From Saprospiraceae bacterium (GTDB lineage Bacteria > Bacteroidota > Bacteroidia > Chitinophagales > Saprospiraceae): DNA of 8,393 nt. The notes under the pieces were generated by a model, which saw only the letters and a program-made list of their open reading frames with translations, was not told the origin of the DNA and ran no database searches. Made by a program: the position numbers and the translations under genes. The stretch is taken from positions 1 through 8,393 of the forward strand of contig JABDJM010000534.1 in NCBI GenBank assembly GCA_013002475.1. The letters are read 5' to 3'. Shown here piece by piece: positions 4,966 to 8,393 of this stretch (the stretch's first letter is position 1; every line of letters begins with the position of its first letter).

Positions 4966-5437
4966 AATCATCTTTAAGGATGGGATGGAAGTAATCCGCT
5001 TCCTCGCGAAGCATGGACGAGGTAGAATGCTTGACTCCGGCAATTTCTACCCGCACACCTTGTCCCTTCAAATGCCTTACCAGATCAAAGAAATCTGAAT
5101 CCCCAGATACTATGATGATCGTATCCACCTTAGGGGCTAATTGAGTTGCTTTTATCGTCAATGGGATGTCTGCAGATTTATGACAGGGAACTACAGATCC
5201 GTGAAAATTTCGGTGCAATCGCTCAGCGAGTTTATGAGAAATAGATTGGCCCTCTCGAAAATAAATTAACCGGTTCAGAGCCCGGTCATCCAAAAGGCGT
5301 GGAACAAGCGTATCGTAGCTTACCATGGCATCGTCACGATTCATCATGGTATGAACACTCATTTCTACATTATTTCCATCAATCAATACAGCTACACTTT
5401 GCTGGATCAGCACTTCATACACTTCTTCTTGTTCCAT
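4946..5437 (-). CDS. NYN-domain (LabA/DUF88-like) putative ribonuclease
   Basis: 163 residues from the ATG at 5437. The frame is open to an ATG at 5491, but that 18-residue extension would cover the terminator T-run and a consensus -7 box, so the shorter start is chosen. The whole protein is one PIN-like NYN domain. VAVLIDGNN (15-23) carries the first catalytic Asp20; KSADIPLTIKATQLA (87-101) carries Asp90; IIIVSGDSDFFDLVRHLKGQG (107-127) carries Asp113 and Asp115; and VRVEIAGVKHSTSSMLREEADYFHPI (128-153 in outline) closes the fold. NYN proteins are metal-dependent RNases; the LabA branch is widespread in bacteria with few defined substrates. The position often held by another Asp in the K-x-x-D-x-x-L-x-x-D motif is Lys96. 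No signal peptide, so cytosolic. It has its own promoter and a terminator lies just upstream, so it is probably monocistronic. Confidence 0.9.
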   Translation of the reverse strand: MEQEEVYEVLIQQSVAVLIDGNNVEMSVHTMMNRDDAMVSYDTLVPRLLDDRALNRLIYFREGQSISHKLAERLHRNFHGSVVPCHKSADIPLTIKATQLAPKVDTIIIVSGDSDFFDLVRHLKGQGVRVEIAGVKHSTSSMLREEADYFHPILKDDCFVFSS

Positions 5438-5450
5438 AGGAGATTTTCGG

Positions 5451-5458
5451 CAAAGGTA
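5451..5458 (-). promoter_or_regulatory. -7 promoter box TACCTTTG for the NYN gene
   Basis: Exact match to the Bacteroidota TAnnTTTG element, 13 bases before the ATG at 5437, implying a leader of roughly ten bases. A TTG at 5474-5476 (minus strand) lies 15 bases upstream of the box, slightly short for the -33 element. The same eight bases precede nadE. Confidence 0.65.
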
Positions 5459-5474
5459 GGATTTGGGTTTAAAC

Positions 5475-5505
5475 AAAAAAAAGGAGGCCATCTGTCGACA
5501 GCCTC
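5475..5505 (-). terminator. Candidate terminator between nadE and the NYN gene
   Basis: On the minus strand GAGGC (5505-5501) and GCCTC (5488-5484) form a 5-bp stem around a 12-base loop containing the palindrome CTGTCGACAG (partly overlapping the stem), followed by C and eight T's (5482-5475). The stem is short, but the T-run is good. It lies about 225 bases after the nadE stop and just before the NYN promoter. Confidence 0.5.
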
Positions 5506-5730
5506 TCCATAAGAAGTACCCTTTTATGCTCCGAAAAAACTAATGATGACTTTAAGATGTACTCAAAGACCTCCTTTTGCAAGCACCCAAAATCACAAGC
5601 TGTGACAAAACGGTCCTATACATTGGGAAAAATGGCCATACTTAATCTGCTGGTTTGGAAGCAAGGATTCTTTCAATCGGAGCATTGAAGGGGCGAAAGA
5701 CGCCCAGATCGGTCAAAAACCCGGAATAAT
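5506..5730. other. Gene-free stretch downstream of nadE with hairpins
   Basis: No coding region with convincing content is seen on either strand; short frames such as the ATG at 5637 on the minus strand stop after a few codons. It holds two adjoining hairpins (5670-5705) and a palindrome TCACA-AGC-TGTGA (5593-5605). It may be the nadE 3' untranslated region or hide a small RNA. Confidence 0.5.
5670..5705. repeat. Two adjoining hairpins just after nadE
   Basis: Hairpin 1: CTTTCAAT (5670-5677) with ATTGAAGG (5684-5691), 8 bp including one T-G pair, loop CGGAGC. Hairpin 2: GGGCG (5691-5695) with CGCCC (5701-5705), loop AAAGA. They share base 5691, so the full forms compete at one base pair. They start 26 bases past the nadE stop codon; no T-run follows on the minus strand. 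Confidence 0.4.
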
Positions 5731-7368
5731 TTAGGAGAGATATTTCCCTACAATAGGCATCCTTCTCCCCATTCCGAAAGCTTTTGAGGATATTCTAAGC
5801 ATTGGCGGTGTTTGATACCTTTTGAATTCATTGGTGTTGACCAGGCGTAAGGCCCTTCTGACGATCGCTTCATCGAAGCCCATAGCAATGATATCCTGTG
5901 GGTCGGATCTTTTTTCAATATAGTTGTAGAGGATCTGGTCCAGGATGTCATAGTCAGGAAGAGAATCTGAATCCTTTTGATTGGGTCTTAACTCAGCACT
6001 TGGAGGCTTGGTAATAGTATTTTCAGGAATCCATTCCTTTTCCTCATTGATAAATCTTGCCAGCTCAAAAACTTCAGTTTTGTACAGATCTCCAATTACT
6101 GACAGGCCTCCACACATATCTCCATAAAGAGTTCCATAGCCTACAGCGGCTTCGCTTTTATTACTGGTGTTTAAAACAATGTTTCCAAACTTATTGGAGA
6201 TAGCCATAAGGATCATTCCTCTGACCCTGGCCTGAATGTTCTCTTCCGTCAGGTTAAAAGGCTGCCCTTCGAAAGTTGGTTTTAACAAGTCAATGTAACT
6301 GTGATACACCGATTCGATCGGGATGATATCATAAGGCATCCCAAAATTTTCAGCCAGCTTCTTTGCGTCCTCGACACTATGGTCTGAGCTGAAATGTGAG
6401 GGCATTAGTATGCATCGGACATTTTCGGGCCCGAGCGCTTGCGCGGCCAGGGCAGCGGTTACCGCTGAATCGATCCCGCCAGACAATCCCACCGCTGCTT
6501 TGGTAAAGCCAAGTTTGCCAAAGTAATCCTTGATCCCAAGAATGAGAGCATCCTGGATCATCGCGTATTTATGTTTTGGGTATGGTCTGTTTTTTTCTCC
6601 CTGCTCAACCTCGGCCAGGTCATACATTTTTAAGGCCTCTTTGAAATGAGGCAATTCCTCATAGATTTTTCCATTGGGTGAGACTACCAATGAGCCTCCA
6701 TCAAAGATCAGCGCCGTCTGAGCTCCTACATGGTTCACATAAAACATTGGGATCTTATACCTGTCCACATTTGCCTTTACTATTTCGATCCTGGTATCAG
6801 CCTGGTCAAAGGAAAAAGGTGAAGCAGAAAGGTTTAGGATAAAATCCGGTTTCTGATCGATCATTTGGTCGAGGGGACATACCGTGTACAGCGGATTTTC
6901 ATTTCCGATATTCCAGATGTCTTCACAAATGGTCAAAGCAATTTTCTTTCCCCTGTATTCGACTACCTTCCAGTTCTTGTCCGGTTCGAAATATCTGTAT
7001 TCATCAAAAATGTCGTAGGTAGGGAGTAGTGATTTATGCTGAACGTGAAGAACTTTTCCGTCTGCAAGGAAGTAGGCAGAATTAAAAAGATCCTTGCCTT
7101 CAGGTACCGGATTACGAGAGGGGGATCCAACTACAACAGCGATCCCAACTGCTGCCTCAGTCAACTTCTCGATGGATTCTTCGGCAAGATGAATGAAGTC
7201 ATCAAATTCCAGGAAATCCCGGGGAGGATAACCAGTAGTTGACAATTCACTAAAACAAATGATGTCCGCCTCTTTATCTTTTGCCTGTTGGATAGCCTCC
7301 AACATCTTTTGTGTATTCGATTCAAAATTTCCAATGTGGAAATTGAGTTGGGCAATTGCGATCTTCAT
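5731..7368 (-). CDS. nadE: Glutamine-dependent NAD+ synthetase
   Basis: 545 residues, the normal length of the two-domain enzyme. It makes NAD+ from nicotinic acid adenine dinucleotide, ATP and ammonia released from glutamine, the last step of NAD synthesis, in the cytosol. The N-terminal nitrilase-like glutaminase domain (about 1-260) has the catalytic triad: Glu41 in CFSELSTTGYPPRD, Lys112 in HKSLLPTYDIFDEYRYF and Cys148 in LTICEDIW. The C-terminal ATP-pyrophosphatase domain (about 265-545) has the P-loop GLSGGIDSAV (294-303), NTSNKSEAAVGYGTLYGD (400-417) for the second ATP/NaAD site, and SVIGDLYKTEVFELAR (423-438). All key residues are intact, so the enzyme should be active. The start is the ATG at 7368, because MKIAIAQLNFHIG is the first strand of the nitrilase fold. 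A TACCTTTG box lies 18 bases upstream and a strong terminator lies before that, so it has its own transcription unit. Confidence 0.98.
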   Translation of the reverse strand: MKIAIAQLNFHIGNFESNTQKMLEAIQQAKDKEADIICFSELSTTGYPPRDFLEFDDFIHLAEESIEKLTEAAVGIAVVVGSPSRNPVPEGKDLFNSAYFLADGKVLHVQHKSLLPTYDIFDEYRYFEPDKNWKVVEYRGKKIALTICEDIWNIGNENPLYTVCPLDQMIDQKPDFILNLSASPFSFDQADTRIEIVKANVDRYKIPMFYVNHVGAQTALIFDGGSLVVSPNGKIYEELPHFKEALKMYDLAEVEQGEKNRPYPKHKYAMIQDALILGIKDYFGKLGFTKAAVGLSGGIDSAVTAALAAQALGPENVRCILMPSHFSSDHSVEDAKKLAENFGMPYDIIPIESVYHSYIDLLKPTFEGQPFNLTEENIQARVRGMILMAISNKFGNIVLNTSNKSEAAVGYGTLYGDMCGGLSVIGDLYKTEVFELARFINEEKEWIPENTITKPPSAELRPNQKDSDSLPDYDILDQILYNYIEKRSDPQDIIAMGFDEAIVRRALRLVNTNEFKRYQTPPMLRISSKAFGMGRRMPIVGKYLS

Positions 7369-7386
7369 CCAACAAGTGATTTACCG

Positions 7387-7394
7387 CAAAGGTA
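7387..7394 (-). promoter_or_regulatory. -7 promoter box TACCTTTG for nadE
   Basis: Exact TAnnTTTG match 18 bases before the nadE ATG, identical in all eight bases to the box before the NYN gene. TTG triplets upstream are at spacings of 9 and 27 bases, neither a standard -33 distance, so only the -7 part is well supported. Confidence 0.6.
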
Positions 7395-7422
7395 GGAAAA
7401 AGCCAATCCTGATACGGGGCAC

Positions 7423-7452
7423 AAAAAAACCCCGAAGCAAAGCTTCGGGGTT
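7423..7452 (-). terminator. Strong intrinsic terminator after the CBM48/HhH gene
   Basis: AACCCCGAAGC (7428-7438) and GCTTCGGGGTT (7442-7452) form a perfect 11-bp GC-rich stem with a 3-base loop. On the minus strand it runs straight into seven T's (7429-7423). It lies 22 bases past the stop codon of the gene at 7475-8170 and separates it from nadE. Confidence 0.95.
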
Positions 7453-7474
7453 ACGGTATTCCTTTGAGCGGATA

Positions 7475-8170
7475 CTATTTTCCGCCTTTCAATTCTTTCT
7501 GAAGTTTGGCCAGTGCATCCCATTTCCCGGCAGCACCAAGTTTGGCTTGCTTAGCCCAGGAAGAAGGGTCATGCATTTGATATCTGCTACCAGCCTCTTT
7601 CAAGATTCCGGTAAGTGTAGCTTTCTTAGCCTTGCTAAGATCCTGTAATGTTTTGATTCCAGCTTTCTTGAGAAGACTGGCGATCTTGGGACCAATCCCT
7701 TCGATCTTGGTCAAAGAGGCACCGACACCATTTGAACTGGTTTTTTTCGTTGTCCTTTTTACAACCTTAGCCTTTGGAGCGCTTTTTTTCGCAGGAGCTT
7801 TTGCTCTCTTTGCTACGGTTGCTCGCTTCTCCTTTTTTACAGGCGTTTCTTTTACGATCGCAGGAACAACAACGACAGAATTGTCCACTCCAAATTCAGG
7901 AGAGAACCTGTAGTCATCCGCAGCCCAGTCGTTCACCCAGGTTTCCTGGTCGACCAAATAGCGGAATTCATATTCATGTGCAGGGTTCAGGTCAAGGCTG
8001 GTAGTATAGTTTGCTTTGCCGGCCCGCATCTTAATGCCTTTTTCGACACTCCATTCGTTGAAGTCACCGATCAGGACTACTTTTTTGCCTCCTTGTAAGG
8101 CTTCCTTGGGTAAACTAAAAGTCACCTTGCAGGTGCCTTTTGTTTTTGAAAATTGCTTTTTAAGACTCAT
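7475..8170 (-). CDS. CBM48 early-set domain fused to Lys-rich linker and helix-hairpin-helix tail
   Basis: 231 residues in three parts. Residues about 12-102 form an early-set / AMPK-beta-like glycogen-binding (CBM48) domain: KVVLIGDFNEWS (30-41) with Trp40, YEFRYLVDQETWVNDW (67-82) with Trp78, and FGVDNSVVVV (93-102) with Asn97, positions that contact glucan in characterised CBM48 domains. Residues about 105-148 are a Lys/Ala/Pro linker resembling a histone H1 tail, with repeats of AKRAKAPAKKSAPKAK type, strongly basic. Residues about 152-230 carry a helix-hairpin-helix: LTKIEGIGPKIASLLKKAGI (153-172), then DPSSWAKQAKLGAAGKWDAL (201-220) and a GGK ending. From memory the same tail occurs on ribosomal protein L21 of Flavobacteriia. 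Basic linker and HhH suggest nucleic acid or ribosome contact; the CBM48 part suggests glucan or protein contact. It is cytosolic (no signal). No enzyme domain is present. It has its own promoter box and a strong terminator. Confidence 0.85.
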   Translation of the reverse strand: MSLKKQFSKTKGTCKVTFSLPKEALQGGKKVVLIGDFNEWSVEKGIKMRAGKANYTTSLDLNPAHEYEFRYLVDQETWVNDWAADDYRFSPEFGVDNSVVVVPAIVKETPVKKEKRATVAKRAKAPAKKSAPKAKVVKRTTKKTSSNGVGASLTKIEGIGPKIASLLKKAGIKTLQDLSKAKKATLTGILKEAGSRYQMHDPSSWAKQAKLGAAGKWDALAKLQKELKGGK

Positions 8171-8237
8171 AACAATTTTGAGATTTGAATCTGTTGAATG
8201 ATTTTTACTTAATGTTCACTTGGTTAGAAAGAAGCAG

Positions 8238-8245
8238 CAAAGCTA
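8238..8245 (-). promoter_or_regulatory. -7 promoter box TAGCTTTG for the CBM48/HhH gene
   Basis: Exact TAnnTTTG match on the minus strand, 67 bases before the ATG at 8170, giving a leader of about 60 bases. No TTG lies at the expected -33 distance. The leader shows no clear hairpin. Confidence 0.5.
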
Positions 8246-8303
8246 CAGCATAACAACCAATAAATAACTGATTTTCAGCAGACATTATGATTCTTTAAGA
8301 TTC

Positions 8304-8316
8304 CTTAATGATTAAG
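8304..8316. promoter_or_regulatory. Palindrome CTTAAT-G-ATTAAG in divergent spacer
   Basis: A perfect 6-bp inverted repeat around one base, between the minus-strand CBM48/HhH gene and a probable plus-strand gene at the right edge. It could be an operator for either; AT-rich palindromes of this size also occur by chance. Confidence 0.25.
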
Positions 8317-8369
8317 TTTTCCCAATTTCAAACTGGCAAATTTTTCTTCCGATTAGAGGGGTATCAGCC

Positions 8370-8393
8370 TATTTTTTGCAACTTGAGGACATG
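8370..8393 (+). promoter_or_regulatory. Possible promoter, SD and start codon of a plus-strand gene entering from the right edge
   Basis: TATTTTTTG (8370-8378) resembles the -7 box with one extra base. It is followed by GAGG (8385-8388) and an ATG occupying the last three bases (8391-8393). Only the start codon would be inside the window, so the gene itself cannot be judged. Confidence 0.3.

Noticed and set aside
3248..5437. A multi-gene defence system made of the Pycsar-TM protein, lipoprotein and NYN nuclease
   Set aside because: The genes are on opposite strands, separately transcribed and lack a cyclase or other signalling gene; proximity alone does not support a common system.
4946..5437. 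Loss of activity in the NYN protein because of Lys96 at a position often acidic
   Set aside because: Asp20, Asp90, Asp113 and Asp115 are all present and that position is variable in the family, so activity is likely retained.
5438..5491. An 18-residue N-terminal extension of the NYN protein starting at ATG 5491
   Set aside because: It would cover an exact TAnnTTTG promoter box and the T-run of a terminator. The shorter ATG at 5437 begins just before the NYN fold.
5593..5605. TCACA-AGC-TGTGA read as a CRP/cAMP receptor site
   Set aside because: The half-sites are in the reverse order and too close together for the CRP consensus, and no promoter is evident nearby.
7259..7648. Plus-strand frame of 129 codons across the nadE start, the terminator and the end of the CBM48/HhH gene
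   Set aside because: It runs antisense through two recognised genes and a strong terminator, and has no recognisable motif.

Overview
The window looks like chromosomal DNA from a member of the Bacteroidota, probably an aquatic or marine Flavobacteriia/Saprospiria-type organism. The evidence is the set of families (NimA-like flavoprotein, two-domain NadE, DUF937 protein, Pycsar-TM protein of the HD-fused Bacteroidota type), the scarcity of Shine-Dalgarno sites, and several start-proximal boxes of the form TAnnTTTG. That box is the -7 element of the Bacteroidota primary sigma factor. No tRNA, rRNA, transposase, phage gene or CRISPR array is visible.

Layout, left to right. A TPR-repeat protein runs off the left edge on the minus strand (1-648). 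Divergent from it is a tight two-gene plus-strand unit: a NimA/PNPOx-like flavoprotein (697-1362) and a DinB-fold protein (1364-1882). This unit meets a minus-strand GNAT acetyltransferase (1879-2355) with overlapping stop codons. A strong terminator (2362-2400) separates the acetyltransferase from a DUF937 protein built from two duplicated units, each ending in an EF-hand-like loop (2424-3029). A 218-base divergent spacer leads to the only long plus-strand gene of the middle region, a Pycsar-TM-type membrane protein with a degenerate HD domain (3248-4516). It abuts, stop to stop, a small cysteine-containing lipoprotein (4517-4837, minus).

The right half is entirely minus-strand: a NYN-domain putative nuclease (4946-5437), glutamine-dependent NAD+ synthetase NadE (5731-7368), and a protein joining a CBM48 early-set domain, a Lys/Ala-rich linker and a helix-hairpin-helix tail (7475-8170). 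These genes appear to be separate transcription units. Terminators precede nadE and the NYN gene, and each has its own TAnnTTTG box. A further plus-strand gene may start at the last three bases.

Most genes are housekeeping or generic stress-type genes and do not form one pathway. The likeliest unusual element is the Pycsar-TM protein. It keeps the membrane module of an anti-phage effector but has no cyclase beside it, and its HD domain has lost most metal ligands. Secondary points of interest are two interlocking inverted repeats (possible pseudoknot) over the lipoprotein start codon, a long inverted repeat across the NYN stop codon, and the CBM48/HhH fusion.
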